64,000 bases of DNA from Archegozetes longisetosus. Its lineage: Eukaryota > Arthropoda > Arachnida > Sarcoptiformes > Trhypochthoniidae. Below, one piece after another: positions 44,301 to 57,400 of the stretch. Under the pieces are notes generated by a model that was not told the origin of the DNA, did no database searches, and saw only the letters and a program-made list of their open reading frames with translations. A program made the translations under genes and the position numbers. The first letter of the stretch is position 1; each line of letters opens with the position of its first letter. The stretch lies in NCBI GenBank assembly GCA_018873245.2, contig JAEMBT020000004.1:11850418-11914417 (forward strand), in the 5' to 3' direction.

Positions 44301-47300
44301 AAGTAAACGTTCGAGCTTCAAAGTTACTAGCATTCTGGTAACTGCTGGCTTTAAAAATTAGTTCAACATTTTTGGTTGTGCTACAAATGAGGAATATTCG
44401 AAAATTCGAACAAACATCATTTCAATAAGTCTACCATGAAATGAACCAAAACTAATAAATCAATTAGCTAGGCGGTTGCCGAGAAATATTTTTGGAAAAA
44501 ATTGTGAAAAAATCAAAATAATCCTTACCGACAGTTTGAATTGAATTGAAAAACACTTGTTGTTGCCTCCACTGGGAGACATTGCACACAAATGAAAATG
44601 CGAATATAAAAAAGTTGTAAATCTCACATTTAACGGAACATTTATGAGGTTTCTCGAAATTCACTTACATTTAAAAGTCTAGAGATCTTAAATCTACTCA
44701 GCATCAAGTCTTTCTTAAGTTTGAAGTTGTTGACACACATTTAGCGGCTTCATGCAGAATCTGTTGGAAGGCAGTTCTCTAAATATTTTACGCGCTATTG
44801 GTAAATGTGTTACTCAATAAGGGCCTAACTTCAATACAAGTTATCAAAATGCTGCTTAAAATAATACAAAAGAAGATTTTCAAGTTTTCATAAAAGTTGT
44901 AAAAGTTTTCGGATATTTTGAGAAAAGTGTTCGACAAAAGTTCTATAGTCTGAGAACTTTATTATCCATGAAGTTGTATAACGAGTCAAATTGTATAAAA
45001 TGTTATCCACGTTCACAAGTGACTCAATAAATTCGTATTTATTTATTCAGTACAATAAAAATAAAATTGTAAAAATACAAAATAAATGAGAAAAAGGTCT
45101 CGATTTAGTGATGTCTAAATTTATTATTGACTAGTCAATAGATTTTCTCACTGTTCACATTTGAAAATGACATTAAAACAATCTGAAATAGAATGAGGTA
45201 ACGCTTATTTACAACAATAGGCTTTATTCAAGATTATTATGTGAATCAGAATTAAGTATTTTTAGCGCACTCAAAGTCTCATTAAGATTTAGTTAAAAAT
45301 AAACACGACTTGTTTCGCGATTTGTTTCTCAATTGTAATGCCGATATTTTTATGTTAAACAACGTTCACAACAATAAGAGAAAACTCATGCAGTGAACAA
45401 CAGCTTTGATTTTCAGATAATTAAACAATACTTTCTATTGAAACTTTAGTTCACAATTTGTAGAAGAGCTTAACCATAACTTTTGCATTCAAATTGAAAT
45501 TAGTCAAAGCTCAATTGGCTATTATAACTCGAACTAGTAACTCAATAACACAAATGTTATTCACTTGTCTATTAGTTGATTTATGTTCTTCTTTTCACTC
45601 AAATCATAATCAAAATACAGTATTGGAATGAGATCAAGTCACGATAATAGTATCTCATACATTTAATTATAGTTAAGGCTTAAACTTTTAACATATCTGG
45701 TCGCATAGGCTAAAAAGTGCTAACACCAGTTTAAAAAATAAGCAAAAAATGCTAATTTTTGAAACTTAGGCAAAAAGTGCTAGGCTTTATTTTAACAGTA
45801 AAATATGCCAAATTGTCTGTATAAGCGAATAATTATAAAATGCACTCGCAGACATTATTATTAGAGCGATAATAGAGACTATTATGTAAATCAATTTATG
45901 AAAACAAACTAAAAACGGTACCTCTATCTGAAAGCAGGTATCTACAAAATATACAGTATTCCGTAAAAAGTCTTAGCATATTGACAAACATTTGTTTATT
46001 ATAGAACTGTTTCTAATAAATTACATTATAAATGTCTGATGTTTAAATTTATTTAAATGATAATTCATCGACTTGTTCATCATCTTTGTAGAAGAAAAGG
46101 CTTAAGAAATGAGTAGAAAAGCCAAAAGCAAAACAAAAATTAAGGCAAAAAAAAGGCAATAAAAGATAAAACTGAGACTGAAAAATTAAAAACTGGTTAA
46201 TTGAAACAATTGAAAAAATAATTTAGTTGCTTAACTCAGTTACTAATTGCATTTTCGGAAGCTTGAGCCTATTTTATATTTGAATACAAGTTACGAAAGG
46301 TTTAATCTAGTTAATGATTATTCGAACTTTGATTTTGAATTTTATTGATGTCAATTCCAAATAAAATATAGTAATAATGATCACTTATTAGGTTGAATAT
46401 GCTAAATTTTCACGCTAAAAGTTTAAGCCTTAATGGTAGTGTTACCACTAGTAAACAGTATGCCTCGTGTTAGTGCCACTTCAATACCGTGAAACTAAAC
46501 TTACTTAAGCACTTAAACTTAACACAGTTACTCATTTATGGATGAATCTGATTAGTTTCTTTTTTATATTCTATCATATTATTAGCCTTGTTTGTAAACT
46601 TAAAAACTTTCATAAACATGACGTGCGCTTAAAAATTTAAATTACTTCTAAGAATTTAGCTTAACAGTTATCAGATTCAGCGCTACATTAAGTCTCCAAC
46701 ATGATCCTAACTTATAAACAAATCGATAGATATTTACTAACCTGAAAAAGGTTTATCTTCATTTTGGTTGTCCAGTTTTTTGGCCTGAATTATAATTCAT
46801 AATAGAATATCCGACAGTTTATGTTCTACTGAGTACTTTCCAGTTAGTCGACCTCTTCTTCGAGTCTAAAAGTCAATAGATTATAAATATTTAGACTTCA
46901 AATACCGTAACATCAAATAACACCTAAACAGGACAATAAATTCATAAATTATAAAGTCATTCACCAAAAACTTGAACATCAGATTCTCGATTGAAGATAA
47001 TCTCGCTCTCAATTGAATGTTTAATAGATTGTTAAAATTTGAGTTAATTGTACTTTTGATTGATTTTCATTCATATAAGATGGGATGCTGACAAACCGTG
47101 TTCAGACATATGCGCAACTGATCTTCACTAAAGCAGGCTTTCAACTGAACCTTTTCTATTGCATGTTTTTTTCGTTCGAAGCTCATTCACGATAAACAGT
47201 AGCCTAAATAATGAAGTGAATTCAAACCTAAATCTAGTCTTCACTTAGTTTTTTAACCTAAAACAGGTTCTCTACTTTCTTAAAGTTGAAGTCATTTTCA

Positions 47301-48615
47301 TTGTGACTGACTTTACAATTGCTACAAAAGAGATAAAAGTTGTTTGATAGTACACAAACATCTCCCCTGAAAAAATGTAAGTTATTGTCACTATTATTAT
47401 TCACTTCCGATACTGTTGCTTCTTCCTAACAAGTACACCGGTTTGAAGAACATATAATTATAGTTTTACTCCTATTGAACAGGTATCTAAAGATGCGATT
47501 GTTTATTTTCTAACATTTTGAATGGCTTCAGTCAATCTTACAGTTGAATGAAGCCAATTAATTCATAACAGATTATATTGTGTCGTTTTATTTTAACTAT
47601 TTATCGCATAACTCGATGAACTCTTTAGTTAGAAGTTATAAAAAGTTCTCAAACCTAATCCTGTCACTGGAATATGTTCCCGTATAAGAAGTTTCCACAA
47701 TTACAGGTCAATGCCAAGGTTGATGTTATTTTGTTTAGTCTGTACTGATTTGTGTGAACAAGATCTCAAGATCAAAGTAATCGTACGCGTTATATCAGAA
47801 ACATTAGAGTCCGGATAAGAATTTAGATTTAGTGGCTTTAACTTCAGAATGATTTTGATTCGATTTTAGTTCTGATTAGGTTTTTAATTCAAATCTGATA
47901 TGTTTAGGCATATTTCTTCTCTAAAAATACTTATTCATATGCACTAAGCAATAGAGGGAAATATTAGACATAAGAATTAATTTAAAACTTTATTATATTC
48001 AGTTTCAAAAGCAATATATGGTTGTGATTGACGTTCCAAACATCTGAAAACTTTTGAAACTGATAGTTTGAAAACAAGTCCTGCATAACAGTGTATAGTA
48101 TTTTAGAATATTGGACAAGTTTAACTTATGTGAAATTCGGTCAAATAAAAGTAATTCACCTGCAGACAAATTTATATCTTCTGCCCTATGCCCTATGGAA
48201 AAACGAATGCAACTTTGTGAATATGACGCCAATTCTTAGTCAATTAGCGTTTAACCGATTAGGTGGTTTAACTTTCCGTAATGAGCATCATATTCTGAAT
48301 TCCTAAAACACCTAAACCCTGTTTTCATGTTCCTTTTGAATTTAGTGACACACTTGATAATCAAATTAAACTTTTTATTTTTCTTATTAAAACACGTCAA
48401 ATAATTTGGCATCTAATTTTGCTAAACAAAAGATAAATTGAAAATTTTCATGTGTCATATACTGAAAGACAAACTATCTCAAAAGACTTTAGGCAATGTT
48501 TATCTTGAAATAAACTAAAGCAAACTTGACTAAAACCTCAAATATTAATTACTTTTAACATATTGACAAGACTTGAAATGTTTGAATTTATTACAGTTTT
48601 AAGATCTGCACAACT
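41395..48615. other. Long gene-poor stretch (7.2 kb)
   Basis: No convincing exon is seen on either strand. The left end should contain the promoter of the low-complexity gene. A TATAAAAAG sequence lies at about 43691, but no transcript start is supported. One inverted-repeat element is listed separately at 45674-46433. The rest is AT-rich DNA without clear repeats. Confidence 0.45.
45674..46433. mobile_element. Candidate element with 18-20 bp terminal inverted repeats (760 bp)
   Basis: TAAGGCTTAAACTTTTAAC at the left is matched by its complement GCTAAAAGTTTAAGCCTTA at the right. The interior contains repeated AAAAAGTGCTA words near 45710-45780 and no ORF. Target duplication is not clear beyond TA/TTAA. 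Confidence 0.45.
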
Positions 48616-48708
48616 ATGAATTTAACTCTAGTAAATACACAAGCGAACTATGTATTGTGGGTTATATTTTTGCAAATTGTACTCATGTTTTCGTTAAGCT
48701 CAGGCCAG
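48616..48708 (+). CDS. Possible first exon with signal peptide
   Basis: ATG opens 31 codons ending in a hydrophobic segment (YVLWVIFLQIVLMFSLSSGQ) directly followed by a strong donor, CCAG/GTAAGT. This looks like the first coding exon of a secreted or membrane protein with a long intron. No following exon was found in the next kilobases, so it remains tentative. Confidence 0.35.
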
Positions 48709-50827
48709 GTAAGTACTTAAGTTAAATTTAGATTTACAAAGCATTCTTAGTCAGCGTGATTCGCGACAATACAACCCACAATCTGTGGTAGAGTCAGAAC
48801 CTGATCGAATATTATAATCCATTTTTATATCAAGTTTCATATTACATCCTGTTGCTTTCATCAAGTTTGATCAAACACAAAATGGAAACTTCAGACACTT
48901 ACTTTCAAATCGTAAGTTGTGGTTCATTGTTTTGTTATTCGTGTCAAATTTTTACTTCGATAATATTTGGTTTACTTTTTAGAATGTTTATAAGACTCAT
49001 TTTGAATGCATGACTTATCGAACTAACTAATTGTGTTGTTCAATCTGCAGAAAGCCTTAATATACTGACTCTCCAGCTACAAGGCCACATTTACAATATT
49101 TATTACAAGTTATTTAAAGTTTTTAATTAATTGGATTTGACACAGCACATCACTTAAACAGTATTGTTATAAATCACAATCAATAGCAATAAGTGCAACG
49201 TTTAAGGGCTATACTGAGTGAATGCATGAAAAATTGACGCACAGCAATTCAGATTTAACGCAAATCTCAAGTAAGTCGCAGCTAAACTTAATCCTAAAAT
49301 TATATCTAGTTATGGCTAATTCAATCTAATTTGGTTATCATAAGAACTTTACATTCTAATAATTAGTGTTGAATGACACCCATCACCGAATTGGCATCGT
49401 TTTAAACAATTATAGATTCATTGAACTTGTTATGAATCATATCTTGCGAGGCAATAATAATGAATTGCAGTTTTGGTAATCAAGACAATTAACTGGCTTC
49501 TAATAATTGATAGTAATCATTACTAAGAAATAATTACTTCAAATGAATGGTTTGGAAAAATTCAAAATTGTTCGATTTGAACAAAAACTAAAGCATACAG
49601 TAAAATGAGCTCAAGTTTATGGTCTATGAACTACAGAAAAGAAGCAATAACTTTGAGTACTTACTAATTTTTAGCACTGACAGCTACGTAAATGTTTGAA
49701 TAACTGCAAACAAACCAAAGAGAAATGTTGAGAGCCTCTTACTTCTCACACATATGTAAGTGGAATCAAACAAACTTTAAAGTTGACAAACTCTGTCCGA
49801 CAAGTTTTATTCAATTCTTACGATTTCGTTTGTGTACTCATTTTTCAATGTTTAAATGATATTTTTGGAACTAAATTTGAAAACGAGTTTATGAATAATT
49901 CTTATATTTGATAAACTGTTGCAAACTGCTCAACATTTATTGGGTTATCACATAGTATGGCAACAGTTTAGACGCAGTTTATAGTTAAGACTTGCTATTA
50001 ATTAATGTCTTTGACTTTCAGAGACTCGACTATTCAGCAAACACATCAAGGAATGGTTTCATTTTATCTGATTTCAAAAATTGATCCAATTTCTAATTTT
50101 TGAGAGAAAATTTGTTTTTAGATTAAATTTCGTCAGTTCATTTCGTGACTGATCACAAACTGATTTCAATCAAACACTAAAAGTATAAAATTAAACGTTG
50201 GAATCATCTCATTTTTTCGAACAATTTATTGTCAGTATCTTATTTTTATGGACCAGTTTTGCTCAATTCATACCTCGAGGACAACTTTGGTTGAAGTCTT
50301 TTATTTCTTATATTAGAAGGAAAAGCCTTTGTGAAACCGAACTAATGATAAGTTTATTTGTTATTGACACGCATTTGATAGGTTGCGAGCACAATACAGA
50401 TTAGAGATTGTTTAATGAAAGACCGAGTCGGTATGTGCTAAGTCATTTGATTAATACTTTTGGTCGCCTATCATTACGTCTTATCTATTTTAGTTTTGAG
50501 CAAAACAGTATTTTTATTGAAATTTGATTAAATTTACAATATAAACACAAAATTAAAAGCATCAAATATAAGAGAAAGCAAAAATCCAAAATAAGATAGA
50601 CTGAGATTAACTTTAAGACTGTTCAAAACAAGTTGATTATAATATAGTGAGATCTACTTAAAAAAAAGTTAAATCAATCAGTACATGCAAACAATTGAAG
50701 TGAACTTTCAACTTAGAAAGTCTTGTCATTAAGATCATTGAAAGAAAATGTTTAAAATCCTAATCGAAAGTTGATATTAACATATTTAATATTAATAACA
50801 CGAGTGCTTAACATGTCAATATATAAT
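48709..50827. other. Intergenic or intronic
   Basis: No exon is recognised. If the 48616 exon is real this is part of its first intron. The right end is the 3' flank of nanos. Confidence 0.4.
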
Positions 50828-51968
50828 TTAAATATTTCTTTTCCTGCCATCAGCCGAGCGGCTGTTCTTAAGCATCTTGATGACTGAAGGGATCTGTTGT
50901 CCAGCTTTGTTCTTGGGACAGTACCGAATAGTATGCGCATAGTCGCCACCACCGTTTCGACATACGGGACAGTCATATTTTCGCAAAACAGGACAAATGG
51001 TCTTTCCTTCAGGATCTTTCAGGATATGGCTGTTATACATTTCGGGCGTCTCGTTATTATTCTTACAAAAAGCGCAATAGATCTGTGTCTTTTGACGACG
51101 TCTTTGCTTTGACTTCAATCCAATGATTGACTCGTTAGCGGCGAGTGGCGTAACCGCTGAAGGCTTAACGTTAGCGTACGTAAAGTTATTTTTGCCAAAC
51201 AGTTCGTAAGTGTTCGCCATTTGCACACTTTGGTTACAATCCATTAGATTATAAACAGAGCTCTTTTGAAGCGGAACTTCGATTCCATTCTTATTGAAGT
51301 CGTTTTTGGAGTTAATTCGCTCGATCTCGAGTGATGACAACTTTTCGCCGTTCAGTTCCCTCAAATCCAAACTACCATTGAATGCGCTCGCTGGTTCTGG
51401 CCAATTGAGAACCGAATACTTGACCGGAGATCCAAATGGACTGACAGTCGGAGAGTTGCCAATAAGACTTTCGGCGTCTACAATCAAAATTAAACATTAA
51501 AAGGCATCCGCAAAGAGAAGTCGGCTTCAGATAAAAGCTCTCACAGCAGAGCGCTTTACAACAAGTCATTCTGACTACAAGTTTAGATACATTTGTGCAC
51601 AATTCATTTTTGCTTTGCTTTCATCCCATTATAAGTGCCGACTATTACGGAAAAACTAACTTTTCTTTCATTCTTGCATTTGATTGAAAACTTGAGCCAA
51701 AAATTTGACATAACTCAGTCTCATTGAAAAACACAAATGACTCGCACAACACAAACAACAGTAGTTTGAAAATGAAAACATAAATAACCTCACGATAACA
51801 GTAATAAGAATGACATAATCTCTACAAACCTGAACTGCTAATTGAAATGCTTTTCAATCTGTTTGTCATGCATTCAAACTGTGATTCGTATTGATTACCA
51901 GTTGACCAATGAGTCGAAACGATTGGCCGCAAATTATTAGTCACTCTGTTATTAAATCCGTTAAACAT
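50828..51968 (-). CDS. nanos: Nanos, germline translational repressor
   Basis: Exon 1 is 51830-51968 (ATG, start MFNGFNNRVTNN) and exon 2 is 50828-51477; donor AG/GTTTGT and acceptor GATTGTAG join in phase 1, giving 262 aa. Exon 2 carries the diagnostic double CCHC zinc finger: CAFCKNNNE, the spaced His and Cys in SHILKDPEGKTICPVL, then CPVCRNGGGDYAHTIRYCP. The rest is poorly conserved linker, as usual for Nanos. With Pumilio it binds 3' UTRs and represses somatic or cell-cycle mRNAs in germ-line precursors. The finger is near the C-terminus with a basic tail (SADGRKRN). The N-terminal part depends on my splice reading; the zinc-finger identity is firm. Confidence 0.92.
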
Positions 51969-54475
51969 TTCTAATCCAACTTTTGTTTGGTTTGAGTTAT
52001 TTAGTAATTTAAAAGTTGTTAGTTGCCAATATTTGTTGCCCTACGACCAATTAAAATTGAATCCAAACACTAAACTTATTCTGTGATGAAATACAAGTTA
52101 TTCTAAAAAACTTTAACTTTTAAACTGCAGGAATGAGTCATTTGTGTAGAGTTGATCGAAGTAGAGGTTGTGTCCAATCAATGATATTCAAATAGTGAAC
52201 TCTTATTGTATTTTGTTTCAATTCCCTCCCATTTAACAATATAACACAACTTTTTGCATTTGCAGTTAAATTCATTTATTAAACGCTACTCAAAACTCAA
52301 TTAATTTTAGCGATTCAAAGTGAATGATTAATTAAAAACCATATAATAAATGACAAAGCTTTGCCGTATTTTTATCAATTGATTTCTCCTTTTTAGTACA
52401 AATTTTGAAGGTTTTCCTAAAAACAGATTTGATTGTATATAATTAAACGCAAGTAATACGATCTGATAATTGTTTATATTGAAAATGTTGTGGCCAATCG
52501 CGAGATTATTGTCTCTTATGCTATAAACAGTGGCACAGGGGATCAGTGCAACCCCTCAAGGGTTAATCGACAAATTTAAACACAATGCCGAAAGTTGATA
52601 TTTTTTGCAAGAATCACTCAAATCGTATAAGTTTGAAATATTATGGCTTCAAGTTAGGTTACTTATCTAACAACATTCAAATATTTCCATCAAATATTCA
52701 TTTAAATCTTGCAAAAAAGATTCAAAATTTGCAATTATGGGTCAGTTTCTCAATTTTTAAAATCTAAAAAACTTGCCCCTCAAAACTTGTGCTGATTAGA
52801 TATACAGTTTCTGTAAATTGTGACGATTCTCGAAATGTGCCCTCCCCTTCCCCTGCTTCACTGTCGCATCGCATTTTGCGCGACACGAGCGTATAAGCGA
52901 ATAAAACGGTTGACAAGATAGCGAGGGTCCAAGTCTGTGTTAAGTCACAAATTGACTGCTGGTGAATATTTGAATAAACCTTAAGCAAATCTAAATGATT
53001 CTTCCTTGACGATTAGATTTGAAAATTTCTCACATTCACCTTAAAGATAGTGAAGTTTATGACGAAAGTCAAATAAAAGTTAGATTAGTCTGAATACTAT
53101 TTTCAATAGTCCTGCCTTCAAATGTTTTATAACTGTATTAAATGCATTAACCATTTTCTAAAAGTTTGGCCGAACCCAAACTTATTTATCTTTGAACATT
53201 AAGTTTTGGTCAATCCATTGCATAAATGGTTTATGAACCACAATTTTGACTATTTCATTCATAACTTTTTAAGTGAATGATCAATATATTGATGAGAAAG
53301 CACAACACGCCTAGAGATAAGTTGCGAACTATTAGTTATACTTTGGGCTTTAATCGCACTGTAAAAGTGTTTTAACATAACATTTAATAAGGCAATACAG
53401 CAGTTGATCTGGTGACTAATAGTACTTGAGTCATACTCACAGTTTATATTGAGAGCGAAGTGAAGGTTTAAGCACACATCAAAATGTGAACTTCTGTGGT
53501 TAATTTATGCGCTTTTCATGTGCATCAACATGTGCTAAAATGATTTTTGTTTTTGAAGATAACCTCCTTCCCTTATAAGATGTTCATATACATAGTATAC
53601 GCGCAACACTTTAGGTAAATTGTTATGACCTTGTAATCCTAGCGCGTCATTTACCTTACGAACTATCTTAACAATTGTTGTAGTGGCACATGTAAACCAA
53701 TTTGTGAGAGCATTCAGATCAAAACCTGTATTAATCAATATCGGCATCTATTATGAATGATAGCCTATAAACATTAATGAATAGAGTAATGATTAAATAT
53801 ATTGGTTCACATACTGTGCTAAGTTCGCGACACTTAAGAGATGCCTAACAGCGTAAGGTTTGCAACACAACAATATCAACACTTACCTAAAGTTTTCACA
53901 TATGCCTATTTGAACAAAATGCATATTAAATACCCCTTTGGACGAGCTAATACATCATTAATCAGTGCATACTACTATAAATACTAATTCGTTGGTAACA
54001 ACTGACGACTTTTGTTCAAACAAATGTTTGGATTGCATTAGTCTTAAGTCTAATATTTGGTCATTCAAGTGTTTAACATGTTTGCGGTTTGTCGTGTGAA
54101 TAAATGTGAGCTCATGGTAAATGCCACAGCTATGACTGACTGCTCACCTCGTTTACTGCAATGTGAGGCTATTTAATAAGTTTAATTTGAATGTTCAATT
54201 CTGATTTTATTTTTCGAAACAATTTACACGTATTCTTATGAACAAAATGAAATCAGACTTTAATTATAATATATTTATAGTTTATTTCATATGATAATCA
54301 GATCGAATTGGCAGCAAAACATTTGCAACTTATTGGACAAAAACTTTTAAAACAGGACTTTAGACAATTTATAATTGAGTTTTAATAAATATATGACTAT
54401 CGGTACAATAAAACATTTATATAAAGTGAGCAACAGATAAGTTAGCGATAGAATCATCTTAGATCAGACTAGACT
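51969..54475. other. Intergenic
   Basis: No gene is seen. The left part is upstream of nanos. A less AT-rich patch with several CG pairs lies at about 52830-52930 and could be a promoter or a fragment of something older. Short ORFs on both strands lack support. Confidence 0.4.
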
Positions 54476-57400
54476 TCAAGGAACCCATTGTTGGTTAGTC
54501 TTTCTCGGATCAGGCTCTTCCTCGGGTGACTCTTCATTGGTATAATTGACATATCTGACTGATGCCTCTTGTAGTAGTGTTTGGTTCTCATTACGACCCG
54601 GGGGTTTCTTCAGTATGTACATAAAGGGAGCGAATATAAAACATACCAACGCTGTAGTCGAACACAAACCACGGAATCCAAACCATGTCACTAAACATAC
54701 CGCCAAACCAAGTGAACCACAGGTATTTAGCTGTTATTCAAGTTTTTTCGTCAACACAAAGTGTTTAAATCTTACCTAGGGTTCCAGACAGAGCCGGTCC
54801 AATGGCAAAACCTAAACAGAAAGCCACATCTCCAATAGCATAGACACTACCTGTTCACAAAATCAAATCTCAATGAAAATATTGTTCAATTCGGCATAAT
54901 ATTAATAGTTAAATATAATTCAATATTCACCATATATTGAAGTGTGACGAATGTCCACTAAGTAACCTAAATATAGAGTGCGATTAGTGAAGTGTTTCAA
55001 ATATAAGTTGATCATACCTAGCATAGGCATCATACTGCTGTCAACCATACCTAGTTTGCGTTTAATATAAGATAACTCTTTATAGTTTTTTCTACTAAAA
55101 CTTCAATTATTCATTCGAACAAAAAATAAGTCGTCACAATTAACATAAAATTGGATGCCCTCAAGACAAACAACTCAAATCATAGCCTATTTTATAATTT
55201 TATTACCGATGGCAAAACCAATCATTCCATTTGGAATAATTAATTGGTTTAAAGACGATGCCAGAGGTATCTAGATATTCAAGAAGAAATAGAAAAAAGA
55301 AATGACACCAAATATTTGATGGATCGTTCGCGTTCAAGGTTCATCATACGTATAATAATGCGATTCCAATTACTATTAAGCCTAACATTGATGCCAACCA
55401 TCTATTGAAATCGAGAAAATCAAGTTATACAAAAACCCATCGTTTGTGCAAAGTATTGATTTTTGCACAAAAATTAGATTAGAGAGTAAGTCTTGCTCAA
55501 TACCTGCCCATTTTGTGGCCTAACGGACCGAAAATATTGGTTCCAATTAAGTAAGATATGGATGCGGGCAGGAATGCTGCGCCCTGTTCCCAGTTCGACG
55601 ACTTCATTGTGTCCATCATCCATAGTGGTAAAGATGGCTCAAGTATAGCGATACCTAAATTAGCGAAAGTGATCGCACCAGCGGCTACTATTATATAGGG
55701 GTCTTTAATTAGAGTTAACAGAGATGCTCCTTCTTGTTCCTCTTTTGACACTTGTGGCTGTAATACGAGTAATTGTAAACCTTCAAACAGATAAGCGTGA
55801 GATTAGAGTCAAATTTTGTTGATAACATTCAAATTGTTCTGCTATTCTCTATAGGTCAGACTCTGCCTAAAAGTATCTCATCTTACATCCGTCCAAAAGT
55901 GCCAATAGTGCCAACACAACAAATGGCGAACTTTTGCCAATAAATTCATACATCACACCACCAAAGGGAGGGCCTATTAGGACACCCAATGCCAGACCCC
56001 CCAAAGCGATAGCCATACTGTTTCCTAAAAGAATAGGTAAACAAGTCATGTTTTAACTTTTGTATTGCATCCGTGCATGTAATTATGCGAAAATTTATTA
56101 TATTCCAAGGTTCACGTGAAATGTGAGACTAGAATTCAAATCTTTCGAGTTATCAGATCAAAATTTTGTTTCTGTAAATTGTATTCCAAACTAACTTATT
56201 TTACTGTTTAAAGAGGATGTTTAATTTATGGAACTATCTTGTTTTATTGGTGTTACATAGAAAATTGAAAAAATCTTATCAAAACAATCGATAAAATGAT
56301 TAGAATAATAAATCTAACCTCTTTCACGGTCATCCGGATATCGTTCAGCGAGCATTCCCATTCCCGCAACACTTGTGAACGCAGAGCCTACGCCTTGCAT
56401 CGAACGAGCCAGAAATAAGGTTGGATAAGTTGAGCCGATCGCAAATACTACACGAGTTAATATCAAATTGTCAATTATGCGTTAATATAGGTTCAAATCA
56501 TCTTTGAATAACACGTACTCATTGTCGAAAAGAATAGAAGAATCAATCCGAAAAATAAGGGCCAGCTATATCCTATTCTGTATTTGAAATACAATCATAA
56601 GCAAATTACTTGAAAATTTTTAGTAAATTACTGTTCATTTCGATTAAAATGATTGCCTAATCTTTATTGTGACCTGTCATGTGAGAACAAATTTTATTAG
56701 ATTTCGAACATGATTTCAATGCAATAAAGAACTCGGCAGCTTAACTAAAGTTGTTTTTTTTAAAGCTAAAAACAAACAAAAAATAAATTAGATTTGTTTA
56801 AAGGCCTCTTTGTAGTTGAAACAAAGTAAGAATGAATGAGTTGAAAGTTGGCAGAACTCGGACGGAAGATCGAACATTCATTTGTGTTTATGTTACTGAA
56901 CTTTTATCTGGTCTTATATTGAAAATCAAATTATTTTTGTTCAATTTAGACCATAAAAGCAATAAAAATGTGTGACAACTATTTCAATAAAAAGTTTGAA
57001 ACCTTTTTAGAGGTCGGCTTTATTTGAAAGATAGCTTAATGTGTTTGACTAACTTGTTGGTTAATGGGCCGATGAATGGATTAGTGATCGCTTGGACTAT
57101 AGGTTTTGATGCAAACATTATGCCTACTTCTGCGTTCTCGTTAACCAGTTCTTCGTGTCGAAGAGTATCTTCTGCTGATGGTGGTACAGTTGTTGGCGGC
57201 TCTGTAGTCGTCGGTGGTTCTGGTGTTGTCGAGAGGTCTTCCTTTTGGTATTAATTTATAGATAAACAAATTATAAAATAGAAATGAAAGAAGTGAAGGA
57301 GCACTTGACATTGTGCTAAAATCAAGTTCAAAATTAGGTTAAAAAGCATTAAAAAGAATGGAATAATTGGATTACTTCATCTTTGTTGCACTTTTCATTA

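Noticed and set aside
50198..50404. 68-codon ORF on + with hydrophobic start
   Set aside because: It does not begin at ATG and has no supporting features.
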